From: Bacteroidales bacterium | Lineage (GTDB): Bacteria > Bacteroidota > Bacteroidia > Bacteroidales > P3 | Length of the DNA: 64,000 nucleotides | Direction of reading: 5' to 3' | Assembly: GCA_017962545.1 (NCBI GenBank) | Contig: JAGCVD010000005.1 | Location: 1-64,000 of the forward strand | Shown: positions 32,608-40,268 of the stretch, one piece after another | Layout: each line of letters begins with the position of its first letter | How positions within the stretch are numbered: the first letter of the stretch is position 1 | Notes under the pieces: model-generated | What the model saw: only the letters and a program-made list of their open reading frames with translations | Database searches by the model: none | What the model was told of the DNA's origin: nothing | Translations under genes and position numbers: made by a program

Positions 32608-33719
32608 AATACTACCTCATAGCCGGTGAAGCCTCGGGGGACCTCCACGGTGCCAACCTCATGCGGGCACTGCGTGAGAAAGACACCGACGCACAGTTCC
32701 GCTTCTGGGGAGGCGACATGATGGCCTCCGTGGGCGGCACCCCTGTGCGCCACATCCGCGACCTCGCCATCATGGGCTTCGTCGAGGTGGTGGCACATCT
32801 GAGCACCGTACTGGGCAATATAAGCTTCTGCAAACGCGACATCGAAACGTGGCACCCCGACGCCGTCATCGGCATCGACTATCCGGGCTTCAACCTCAAA
32901 ATCGAGACCTGGGCCCACGAGCGGGGCTTCAAGACGGTGCACTATATCTCGCCCAATCTCTGGGCCTGGAAGAAAGGTCGCATCAAAGGGATGCGCAAGA
33001 GCCTCGACCTACTCTGCTACATCCTTCCTTTCGAGGAGCGCTTCTTTGCCGAGAACGACATGCCCCAGGCGCTCTACGTGGGACACCCGCTGCTGGACGC
33101 CGTCAAGGACCAGCTGTTCGAGCCTGCCTTCAACGGCGAACGCCCTGTGATTGCCTTGCTGCCCGGCAGCCGCCGGCAAGAGCTCAAGAAAAGCCTGCCG
33201 CTGATGGTGCAACTGGCCCGGCGCCATCCCGAGTATCGCTTCATCGTGGCCGGCATGAGTCTCATCAGCAAGGAGTTCTACGACGAATTGATTGAGAAAC
33301 ACTCCAGCAACCTTGAGGTCGTCTACGACCAGACCTACCCGCTGCTGGCATCGGCCTACGCCGCCGTCGTATGTTCCGGCACCGCCACACTCGAGACGGC
33401 GCTCTTCAACGTGCCGCAGGTGGTATGCTACCGCGCCAACCCCATCTCCATCGCCATCGCCCGGCTTATCGTCGGCAAACGTATCAAGTACATCTCGCTG
33501 GTCAACCTTATTGCCGACAAGCCCGTCGTCACCGAGTTGATTCAGGACGACTTCAACCACGCCCGTCTGGAACAGGAATTCCAACTCATCACAACCAACG
33601 ACGCCAACCGCATCCGCATGTTCACACAATATGCCCAGATGCGGACGCTCATTGCTGGCAGCGGCGCCAGCGCACGCACCGCACAAGCCATCATCGACCT
33701 CATAACTCACAAATCGTAA
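32604..33719 (+). CDS. lpxB: lipid-A-disaccharide synthase
   Basis: 371 residues, close to the family length. It begins KYYLIAGEASGDLHGANLM and contains GGDMMASVGG, YISPNLWAWKKGRI, LPGSRRQELKK and VCSGTATLETALFNVPQVV, the standard GT19 motifs that bind UDP-diacylglucosamine and lipid X. The enzyme condenses these into the tetraacyl disaccharide of lipid A at the inner membrane. The preceding genes are surE and a small membrane protein, and the SpoIID/LytB gene follows 5 bp later. Confidence 0.97.
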   Translation: MKYYLIAGEASGDLHGANLMRALREKDTDAQFRFWGGDMMASVGGTPVRHIRDLAIMGFVEVVAHLSTVLGNISFCKRDIETWHPDAVIGIDYPGFNLKIETWAHERGFKTVHYISPNLWAWKKGRIKGMRKSLDLLCYILPFEERFFAENDMPQALYVGHPLLDAVKDQLFEPAFNGERPVIALLPGSRRQELKKSLPLMVQLARRHPEYRFIVAGMSLISKEFYDELIEKHSSNLEVVYDQTYPLLASAYAAVVCSGTATLETALFNVPQVVCYRANPISIAIARLIVGKRIKYISLVNLIADKPVVTELIQDDFNHARLEQEFQLITTNDANRIRMFTQYAQMRTLIAGSGASARTAQAIIDLITHKS

Positions 33720-33724
33720 CTCAC

Positions 33725-35053
33725 ATGCGCCGTCTGCTGTCCATACTCCTGCTCCTCCTGACCCTCCAGTCCGCTCATGCCGAACACATCCGGGTACGTC
33801 TGTATAGCAACGCCCAGATAACCACCCTCAACGTATCCTTCGACCTCGGCTACTACAACCTCTATGCCGACGGCGACCAGCTCATCGAGGACATGGTGGG
33901 CGAAGGGCGCTCCGTCATCATCCGCCCCGACGGCGGCAAACTGCATGTCAGCGTCAACGAGGACGACTACGGCACCTTCAGCACCCTGCGCCTCGAAGCC
34001 ACCGACACCGCCTGCATCCTCTGTCTGAATCCTGAGGGCCAGAAACAGCGCACCTACGAGGGCAACCTCGAGGTCAGCCCCCTGAAAGGCGGCAAACTGC
34101 TGCTCATCAACGACGTAGAGTTCGAGACCTATATCGCCGGCGTGGTGCAGAGCGAAATCTACGGCACCCAGAGCGACATCTTCCGCATACAGGCCATCAT
34201 CAGCCGCACCTGGGCGCTGCGCAACATGAACAAACATGCCGCCGACGGCTACAACTTCTGCGACTTCGTCCACTGCCAGGCCTACCAGAACCGCTGCATA
34301 CGGCCCGACATCATGATGGGAGCCATCCAGAGCAGCGGCGAGACACTCGTCGACAGCCTCGGCGCCCTCATCGAGACACCTTTCCACTCCAACTCCGGCG
34401 GACAGACCTGCAACTCGGAAGACGTGTGGCGCGCGGCGCTACCCTACCTGCGCTCCGTGCAGGACACCTTCTCTTACCACATGCGCCAGAGCGACTGGGT
34501 GAAAACCATCAGCCTCGACCGCTGGCTCAACTACTTCGCCAAGAAGCACAACCTCGACATCAACGACAGCGCCATCCGCGACAGCCTGCTCCACTTCACA
34601 CAAGAGCAACGCCGTGTGCGCCTTCTCGACATACCCCTCACCCGCATCCGTACCGACTTCCAGCTGAAGTCCACCTTCTTCAGCGTCAGCGTCGACAGCG
34701 TCACCGAGTCCGTCATCCTCCACGGACACGGCTACGGCCACGGCGTGGGACTCAGCCAGGAGGGAACCATACGCATGGTAGGCCTCGGCTACAGCTACGA
34801 CAGCATCCTGCGCCACTACTACACCGGCGCCGTCATCCACCTCGACCCCACAGCCAACCACTCCTACGTCGAGAACTACGCCGGACAACTGGCTCGCATC
34901 ATCGAAGAAGACAAGAACAAGAAAACCCAGACACGCTCCAAGAAAGACGACTGGCTGGGACGCCTCTTCCGCCTGCGCGACCGCGAGGAACGCGAAGAGA
35001 TATACATCGAAGAACAGCAAGACAACGAAAAAGACTGGCAATACGAGTGGTAG
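33725..35053 (+). CDS. SpoIID/LytB domain protein
   Basis: 442 residues from the ATG at 33725; the longer frame that enters lpxB is an artefact. The signal peptide is MRRLLSILLLLLTLQSAHA. The SpoIID domain spans about residues 105-380, with YIAGVVQSEIYG near the start, IQAIISRTWAL, HSNSGGQTCNSEDVW and HGYGHGVGLSQEG near the end. In spore formers SpoIID cleaves peptidoglycan glycan strands; non-spore-forming bacteria have such proteins in wall metabolism. The last 60 residues are charged (EEREEIYIEEQQDNEKD). Presumed periplasmic. Confidence 0.92.
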   Translation: MRRLLSILLLLLTLQSAHAEHIRVRLYSNAQITTLNVSFDLGYYNLYADGDQLIEDMVGEGRSVIIRPDGGKLHVSVNEDDYGTFSTLRLEATDTACILCLNPEGQKQRTYEGNLEVSPLKGGKLLLINDVEFETYIAGVVQSEIYGTQSDIFRIQAIISRTWALRNMNKHAADGYNFCDFVHCQAYQNRCIRPDIMMGAIQSSGETLVDSLGALIETPFHSNSGGQTCNSEDVWRAALPYLRSVQDTFSYHMRQSDWVKTISLDRWLNYFAKKHNLDINDSAIRDSLLHFTQEQRRVRLLDIPLTRIRTDFQLKSTFFSVSVDSVTESVILHGHGYGHGVGLSQEGTIRMVGLGYSYDSILRHYYTGAVIHLDPTANHSYVENYAGQLARIIEEDKNKKTQTRSKKDDWLGRLFRLRDREEREEIYIEEQQDNEKDWQYEW

Positions 35054-35060
35054 AGAGAAG

Positions 35061-35088
35061 AATTAATAATTAAAAATTAAGAATCATG
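35061..35088. repeat. 7-bp tandem repeats AATTAAN next to a start codon
   Basis: AATTAAT, AATTAAA, AATTAAG, AATCATG: three good units and a fourth degenerate one that contains the ATG of the thioredoxin gene (35086). Confidence 0.85.
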
Positions 35089-35640
35089 ATGAATAAGATA
35101 AAAGCAATTGTATTCTGCGCAAGCCTAATCTTCAACTTTCAGTTTTCAATTTTCAACTCGGCCCAAGCCCAGGTGAAATGGCACACCATCGAGGAAGCCT
35201 CGCAGGCCAAGATTGGTGAGAAGATGTACTTCGTCGACTTCTACACCTCCTGGTGCGGCTACTGCAAGAAGATGGACCGCGAGACCTTCAGCGACGCCAC
35301 CGTCGCCAAGATACTCAACAAATACTTCTACCCCGTCAAATTCGACGCCGAAGGCACCAACACTTTCCAATGGAAAGGCAAGACCTACCATCCTGTCCTC
35401 ACCGGACGCAACCGCCAGCATGAGTTCGCCCGCGGCCTGCAGGGCTACCCCACTTTCGCGCTCTACAAATCCGACGGTACCCCGCTGCAAGCCATCCCAG
35501 GCTTCTACTCGGCCAAGGAATTCACCATCATCCTCTGGTATTTCGCCTCCGGCGACTGCGACAAATACCCCTACGAACGCTACCAGAAAATATTCGACAA
35601 AGAGATACGCCCTACTATGGAAAAAGCCCTCGGAAACTGA
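35086..35640 (+). CDS. thioredoxin-fold protein, exported
   Basis: 184 residues. The redox motif is CGYC at residues 57-60 (in DFYTSWCGYCKKMDRETFSD), as in DsbD-gamma/thioredoxin_7-type proteins. The N-terminal signal (residues 1-29) contains FNFQFSIFNS, which derives from a heptanucleotide repeat tract at 35131-35158, leaving a Phe-rich hydrophobic core. It would act in periplasmic disulfide reduction or repair. The gene is 32 bp after the SpoIID gene; ftsY follows after a repeat element at 35654-35735. Confidence 0.92.
   Translation: MMNKIKAIVFCASLIFNFQFSIFNSAQAQVKWHTIEEASQAKIGEKMYFVDFYTSWCGYCKKMDRETFSDATVAKILNKYFYPVKFDAEGTNTFQWKGKTYHPVLTGRNRQHEFARGLQGYPTFALYKSDGTPLQAIPGFYSAKEFTIILWYFASGDCDKYPYERYQKIFDKEIRPTMEKALGN
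35131..35158. repeat. four 7-bp repeats inside the thioredoxin signal peptide
   Basis: TTCAACT, TTCAGTT, TTCAATT, TTCAACT. Sixteen of these bases (AACTTTCAGTTTTCAA, 35134-35149) are identical to 41886-41901 inside the BtuB-like receptor gene. Confidence 0.92.
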
Positions 35641-35653
35641 AAAATGAAACAAT

Positions 35654-35735
35654 AAGGAGACAGGAGATAAGACAATACCACTACTAGCAAAAACGGACCC
35701 AACAAATACATTTGTCTTGAACTTCTTGAACTCCT
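35654..35735. repeat. dispersed repeat element upstream of ftsY
   Basis: Left half AAGGAGACAGGAG + A + TAAGACAA (35654-35675), 21 of 22 bases identical to the reverse complement of 44926-44947. Right half: CAACAAATACATTTGTC at 35700-35716 (identical to 55999-56015), followed by CTTGAACTT/CTTGAACTC units. Between them is about 24 bp of unrecognised sequence. It lies in the gap before ftsY. Confidence 0.85.
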
Positions 35736-35764
35736 TCAAAAAACCGAAACTAATAACTAAAAAT

Positions 35765-36718
35765 ATGGGACTCTTCAGCAAGAAAGAAAAAGACGCCGAA
35801 CGCCAAACCCTCGACAGCGGACTGGCCAAAACCAAAGAGAGTTTCTTCCAGAAAATCTCCCGCAGCATCCTCGGCAAATCGACCGTCGACGACGATGTCC
35901 TCGACAACCTCGAGGAGACGCTCATCACCTCCGATGTGGGCGTCGAGACCACCCTCAAGGTCATCGAGAAACTGCAGGAGCGCATCCGGCGCGACAAATA
36001 CATCAGCACCTCCGAGCTCAACTCTATCCTGCGTGCCGAGATAGCACAACTGCTACGCCAACCCCAGACCCACTTCCCCGCCGCATTCGACGCGCCGCTG
36101 CCCAAGAAGCCCTACGTCATCCTCGTGGTGGGCGTCAATGGTGTCGGTAAGACCACCACCATCGCCAAGCTGGCCTACCGCTACAAGGAAGCCGGCCGCA
36201 GCGTCATCCTCGGCGCCGCCGACACCTTCCGTGCCGCCGCCGTCGAACAGCTGCAGCTCTGGGCCGACCGTGTCGGCGTGCCCATCGTACAGCAGGGCAT
36301 GGGTGCCGACCCCGCCAGCGTGGCCTACGACACCCTGCAGAGCGCCCTCGCCAAGGACGCCGACGTCGTCATCATCGACACCGCCGGACGTCTGCACAAC
36401 AAAGTGGGCCTCATGAACGAGCTCACCAAGATACGCCGCGTCATGCAGAAGCTGGTGCCCGACGCACCCCACGAGGTGCTCCTCGTCCTCGACGCCTCCA
36501 CGGGTCAGAACGCCATCGAGCAGGCCCGCCAGTTCACCCAGGCCACCGACGTCAACGCCCTCGCCCTCACCAAACTCGACGGCACCGCCAAAGGCGGCGT
36601 CATTATAGGCATCAGCGACCAGTTCCAGGTCCCTGTCCGCTACATAGGCCTCGGCGAGAAGATGACCGACCTCCAGCTCTTCAACCCCTCCGAATTCGTA
36701 GACTCCTTGTTCGAATGA
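35765..36718 (+). CDS. ftsY: signal recognition particle receptor FtsY
   Basis: 317 residues from the ATG at 35765 (MGLFSKKEKD). The in-frame ATG at 35717 would add a repeat-derived peptide and is rejected. NG domain: helical N part (about 15-110), P-loop GVNGVGKT at 123-130, DTAGR at 204-208 and TKLDGTAKGG at 268-277. FtsY docks SRP-ribosome complexes to the translocon. No acidic A domain, as usual in Bacteroidota. The stop overlaps the rimO start by 4 bp. Confidence 0.97.
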   Translation: MGLFSKKEKDAERQTLDSGLAKTKESFFQKISRSILGKSTVDDDVLDNLEETLITSDVGVETTLKVIEKLQERIRRDKYISTSELNSILRAEIAQLLRQPQTHFPAAFDAPLPKKPYVILVVGVNGVGKTTTIAKLAYRYKEAGRSVILGAADTFRAAAVEQLQLWADRVGVPIVQQGMGADPASVAYDTLQSALAKDADVVIIDTAGRLHNKVGLMNELTKIRRVMQKLVPDAPHEVLLVLDASTGQNAIEQARQFTQATDVNALALTKLDGTAKGGVIIGISDQFQVPVRYIGLGEKMTDLQLFNPSEFVDSLFE

Positions 36719-38028
36719 AAATCAACATCATCACCCTCGGCTGCAGCAAGAACACCGTCGACAGCGAGAATCTGGCAGGGAAACTGAAGGCGCAGGGCCA
36801 CACCGTCTGTTTCGACGGCCAGCCCGACCAGAACTTCGACGCCATCATCGTCAACACCTGCGGCTTCATCGGCGACGCCAAAGAGGAGAGCATCAACACC
36901 ATCCTCCAGCAAGCCTCCCTGCCCGGACATCCGCGCCTCATCGTCTGTGGCTGCCTGGTGGAGCGCTACAAAGACGAGCTGGCCAAGGAGATACCCGAAG
37001 TCGACGTCTGGTATGGCGTCCACGAGTGGGAGCAGATAGCCTCCGACCTTAAAGACCTTAAGGACCCTAAGGATCTTAAAGCACTCACACGTCCCCTCTC
37101 CACCCCCAGCCACTACGCCTACCTGAAGATTGCCGAAGGCTGCAACCGCAGCTGTTCCTACTGCGCCATACCCCTCATCCGCGGAGCCCACCGCTCGCGG
37201 CCTATGGAAGAGCTGGTGGCAGAGGCCAAACAGTTGGTGGCAGAAGGAGTAAAAGAACTGATAGTCATCTCTCAGGACACCACCTACTACGGACTCGACC
37301 TCTACCGTCGCCGTGCGCTGGGAGAGCTACTCAACCGCCTTGCTGAAGAAAGCGGCGCCCCCTGGATACGCCTGCACTACACCTACCCCTCCTCCTTCCC
37401 CGAGGATGCCATCGACGCCATCGCCCACCATCCGAACATCTGCAACTACATCGACATACCCCTGCAGCATATCAACAGCCGTATCCTCGGCTCCATGCAG
37501 CGCGGCATCGACCGCGAAGGCACACTGCGCCTGCTGCAGACCTTCCGTGCCAAGCTGCCCGACGCTGCCATACGCACCACGCTCATCGTGGGCTACCCGG
37601 GCGAGACCGAAGAGGAGTTTGAGGAACTCAAGCAGTTCGTCCGCGAGGCCCGTTTCGACCGCATGGGATGCTTCGCATACTCACCCGAGGAGGGCACCCC
37701 CGCCGAGCACCTCGGCGACCCCGTACCCGAAGAGGAAAAACAGCGCCGCGTCAGCGAACTGATGGCCATACAAGAAGAAATCTCGCTTGAGAAAAACCAG
37801 GCCCGTGTGGGCAAGGTGTACCGTTGCATTGTGGACAGAAGAGAGGGCGACTATATAGTCGCCCGTACAGAATATGACAGTCCCGAAGTCGACGACGAGG
37901 TCCTCGTCCGGCAAACCCAGGCCTCCATCCGCCCGGGCGACTTTGTCAACATCCGCATCACCCAGGCGATGGAGAACGACCTCATCGGATCACTACTACC
38001 TTCCTGGCGGAACGGTCGCCAACCTTGA
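36715..38028 (+). CDS. rimO: ribosomal protein S12 methylthiotransferase RimO
   Basis: 437 residues. N-terminal UPF0004 domain with cluster Cys10, Cys49 and Cys80; radical-SAM Cys143-x3-Cys147-x2-Cys150 (EGCNRSCSYCAIP); C-terminal TRAM-like part (about 370-430). It methylthiolates Asp of ribosomal S12. Residues 111-122 (DLKDLKDPKDLK) are encoded by four 9-bp repeats, in the linker between the first two domains. The last 47 bp overlap, tail to tail, the LRR gene on the other strand, and its last residues (SWRNGRQP) extend past the usual end. Confidence 0.96.
   Translation: MKINIITLGCSKNTVDSENLAGKLKAQGHTVCFDGQPDQNFDAIIVNTCGFIGDAKEESINTILQQASLPGHPRLIVCGCLVERYKDELAKEIPEVDVWYGVHEWEQIASDLKDLKDPKDLKALTRPLSTPSHYAYLKIAEGCNRSCSYCAIPLIRGAHRSRPMEELVAEAKQLVAEGVKELIVISQDTTYYGLDLYRRRALGELLNRLAEESGAPWIRLHYTYPSSFPEDAIDAIAHHPNICNYIDIPLQHINSRILGSMQRGIDREGTLRLLQTFRAKLPDAAIRTTLIVGYPGETEEEFEELKQFVREARFDRMGCFAYSPEEGTPAEHLGDPVPEEEKQRRVSELMAIQEEISLEKNQARVGKVYRCIVDRREGDYIVARTEYDSPEVDDEVLVRQTQASIRPGDFVNIRITQAMENDLIGSLLPSWRNGRQP
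37045..37080. repeat. four 9-bp repeats GAYCYTAAR inside rimO
   Basis: GACCTTAAA, GACCTTAAG, GACCCTAAG, GATCTTAAA; 36 bp, in frame, encoding Asp-Leu/Pro-Lys triplets. The position is a domain linker, where an insertion would be tolerated. Confidence 0.93.
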
Positions 38029-39847
38029 CGATATACACCCCCGCAGGCTGCACCTGGTCACTTACAGGGCGGCCCATTATGTCATACACGCAGACCGTCT
38101 CACCCTCGGCGCCTTCCACCACGATGCGACCATCCACAGCACGCACATTGATGTCCGAACGCTGGCCATCGGCCTCGTCGACAGCCATCGTGCTGGAGAA
38201 GTTGGCAGTCAGCGCCGTATCTTGCGTGAGCTGTAACGAGCGGGGATTCTCGGTGTTGCCGTCACTCCAATGGCTGAAGGCATAGCCGTCGGCTGCCGAG
38301 GCAGAGAACGTCAGCGTATTGTCCTCACAGGAAGTCGGTATCGTCTGAATCTCCACAATGCCCTGAGCGCTGTCCGCGCTCTGGATATCGTAGGTAAAGC
38401 TCAACTCCTCGACAAAGTTGGTGAAGTGTCCCCAGGCGCTGTCGTAGGCCACACTGCTGCCACAGGGAACATAGACGGGAATATCGTCAGGCACAAACAG
38501 GAACATATAGGAAGTGTCCGGGGTCTCCGGCACCTCTGGCGCCAACGAGCGGATATAGGTCAACCCACTGCAGGCGAAGAATGCATAATCTCCCAAATAG
38601 TGGAGCCCACGGGGAAGGGTGACAGAACTCAATCGGGAGCATCCAAAAAACAGATATTCGCCCATATAGTCCACACCTTCGGGAATGTCGACAGAGGTCA
38701 GGTTGCTACAATTCTTGAATTCGCAGCTGGACATCCTTGTGAGTGTGGCAGGCAGCGAAACCGAGGTCAGGTTCTCGCACCCAAAGAAGGTGTAGCCGCG
38801 GAGCGACGTGACCGAAGACGGGATAACCGCCGTAGTCAAACTGAGACAGTGTGCAAATGCATTCGTGCCCAGAAAATCCACCGATGAGGGTACCGTCACC
38901 GACGCCAGCGACTCGCAATGATAGAAGGCGGCGTTGTCAATCCACTTGACAGAAGAAGGGATGTCCACCGACGTCATTGCCGTGCATCCGCGGAAGGCGC
39001 CGACCTCGAGGGTGTCGATGGTCGGCGGAATGGCGAACGAGGTGATGTGGGTGCAGCCTGCGTAGGCCGCCTTACCGATGGTGCGGACTTCGGCCGGGAT
39101 CACCGTATTGTGGCACCCACGCACCAGCGTGTTGGTGGCCGTCTCGATGATGGCGTTGCAGTTGTTGCGGCTGTCAAACACAGGGTTGTTCGCATCCACC
39201 ACGATGGAGGCCACCTCGCCGCAACCCTCAAAAGCCATGAAACCGATATGCGACACCGACGCCGGGATGTAGAGCGAAGTGATACCGCCGCAGTCGCGGA
39301 AAGCCGTCTCGGGAATTGCCTTCACATTATTGCCGATAACCAGCGTGGTGATACTATTATCACAATCGAGAAAGGGGCTACGCATTGAGATGCAGCTGTC
39401 GGCATTGAAAATGACCTCCGTAAGACCTGTACACCCTTGGAACGTGCAATCAAACACCTGGCGCGAGGGTATGAAGCCGATGCGGGTAACCGACTCGGGG
39501 ATGGTGATGGAGGTCAAACCCGTACAGTTTTTGAAGGCCATACCCCCTATCCATCTCACGGTGTTCGGTATCGACACCGAGGTCATGCCCGGATTGTTCC
39601 TAAAGGCATTTTCATAGATTTCGGTCACGGCGTAGGTCACACCGTTGTAGGTCACGCTGTCGGGGATAATCAAGTCGCCGGTAAGCGTACCATTATAGAA
39701 TCCCACAACTGCGGCCGAGCCACCAATCGTGTCGTAATGAAGAGTGTGCCCCGAGGGAGAGACACTGTTGAAGAGATAGGCTTCCGCCTTTTGTGGACAC
39801 AGCAGCGCCGTTAGCAGGGCAACTGTAAAAAGGACTTTCGTTTTCAT
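37982..39847 (-). CDS. BspA-like leucine-rich repeat protein with T9SS tail
   Basis: 621 residues with a signal peptide (ending AEA, about residue 22). About 14 LRR_5 repeats of 23-25 residues follow (residues about 75-455), each with an S-I-x-I-P-x-x-V or similar core (SVSIPNTVRWIGGMAFKNC). After a beta domain near 470-550 (EIQTIPTSCEDNTLTFSASAADGYAFSHW) the C-terminus (about 545-621) is a type IX secretion sorting domain (VYDIMGRPVSDQVQPAGVYIVKVG). The protein is therefore probably exported and attached to the cell surface. Its 3' end overlaps rimO by 47 bp, with the sorting tail antisense to the rimO end. Confidence 0.9.
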   Translation of the reverse strand: MKTKVLFTVALLTALLCPQKAEAYLFNSVSPSGHTLHYDTIGGSAAVVGFYNGTLTGDLIIPDSVTYNGVTYAVTEIYENAFRNNPGMTSVSIPNTVRWIGGMAFKNCTGLTSITIPESVTRIGFIPSRQVFDCTFQGCTGLTEVIFNADSCISMRSPFLDCDNSITTLVIGNNVKAIPETAFRDCGGITSLYIPASVSHIGFMAFEGCGEVASIVVDANNPVFDSRNNCNAIIETATNTLVRGCHNTVIPAEVRTIGKAAYAGCTHITSFAIPPTIDTLEVGAFRGCTAMTSVDIPSSVKWIDNAAFYHCESLASVTVPSSVDFLGTNAFAHCLSLTTAVIPSSVTSLRGYTFFGCENLTSVSLPATLTRMSSCEFKNCSNLTSVDIPEGVDYMGEYLFFGCSRLSSVTLPRGLHYLGDYAFFACSGLTYIRSLAPEVPETPDTSYMFLFVPDDIPVYVPCGSSVAYDSAWGHFTNFVEELSFTYDIQSADSAQGIVEIQTIPTSCEDNTLTFSASAADGYAFSHWSDGNTENPRSLQLTQDTALTANFSSTMAVDEADGQRSDINVRAVDGRIVVEGAEGETVCVYDIMGRPVSDQVQPAGVYIVKVGDRSARKVVVIR

Positions 39848-40051
39848 TGTTTTGCGGGTTTGTGGGTTAATAATTGGTGATTGTGCACTCTCGACCTAAT
39901 AGATGCCTCGGCGGCCGGTTTTGTTGCCAATAAGACGAATAAAAGGTGCGTTTTGGACCACGGGAGGTGAATAATTAACATTATTTAACTCTTCCGTCAT
40001 CTCTCCTTTCTCATTTTTCCTTTCTCCTCTCTCATTTCTCATTTTTTTTCG

Positions 40052-40059
40052 TATCTTTG
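40052..40059 (+). promoter_or_regulatory. -7 box upstream of the cobalamin riboswitch
   Basis: TATCTTTG (TAnnTTTG). The predicted start is near 40066, where the riboswitch begins. The -33 TTTG is not present at 19-20 bp; the CT-rich tract lies there. Confidence 0.65.
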
Positions 40060-40062
40060 CAG

Positions 40063-40226
40063 CCGGTTTTGGTCGCCCAAAGTGGGCGCCAAGAGGGAAT
40101 CGGGTGCGAATCCCGAGCAGTCCCGCTGCTGTGAGCCTCAATGGTTTACACATCCAACAAGCCACTGTGCACCGCCATAGGTGTATGGGAAGGCGGATGT
40201 GTGGAGGCGAGCCAGAAGACCTGCCA
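40063..40226 (+). ncRNA. cobalamin (AdoCbl-type) riboswitch
   Basis: The leader contains the hallmark blocks in order: AAGAGGGAATCGGGTGCGAA with the paired CCCGAGCAGTCCCGCTGCTGTGAG, then GCCACTG, GGGAAGGCG and finally GAGCCAGAAGACCTGCC (40210-40225). It would bind cobalamin and lower expression of the downstream receptor and lipoprotein. The boundaries are estimated from the conserved blocks, not from a covariance search. Confidence 0.9.
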
Positions 40227-40268
40227 AAGCCGCAAAAGAAAAAGCCCTCGAGGAAAGGACTGAAGAAA

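Larger units (their letters stand above)
39848..40268. other. intergenic region with cobalamin riboswitch leader
   Basis: From the LRR start to the receptor ATG, 421 bp. It contains a low-complexity CT-rich stretch (40000-40047), a -7 box at 40052 and the riboswitch to about 40226. About 40 bp before the receptor gene are A-rich. I saw no clear minus-strand promoter for the LRR gene. Confidence 0.7.

Noticed and set aside
33371..33724. N-terminal extension of the SpoIID/LytB gene
   Set aside because: It overlaps lpxB in another frame; a clear signal peptide begins at 33725.
39990..40047. CT-rich tract (CTCATTTCTC and similar) before the riboswitch
   Set aside because: Similar to the repeat family but with no clear unit or period, so it was only mentioned under the intergenic entry.
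40104..40268. N-terminal extension of the BtuB-like gene
   Set aside because: The extension translates the cobalamin riboswitch; the natural start is at 40269 before the signal peptide.
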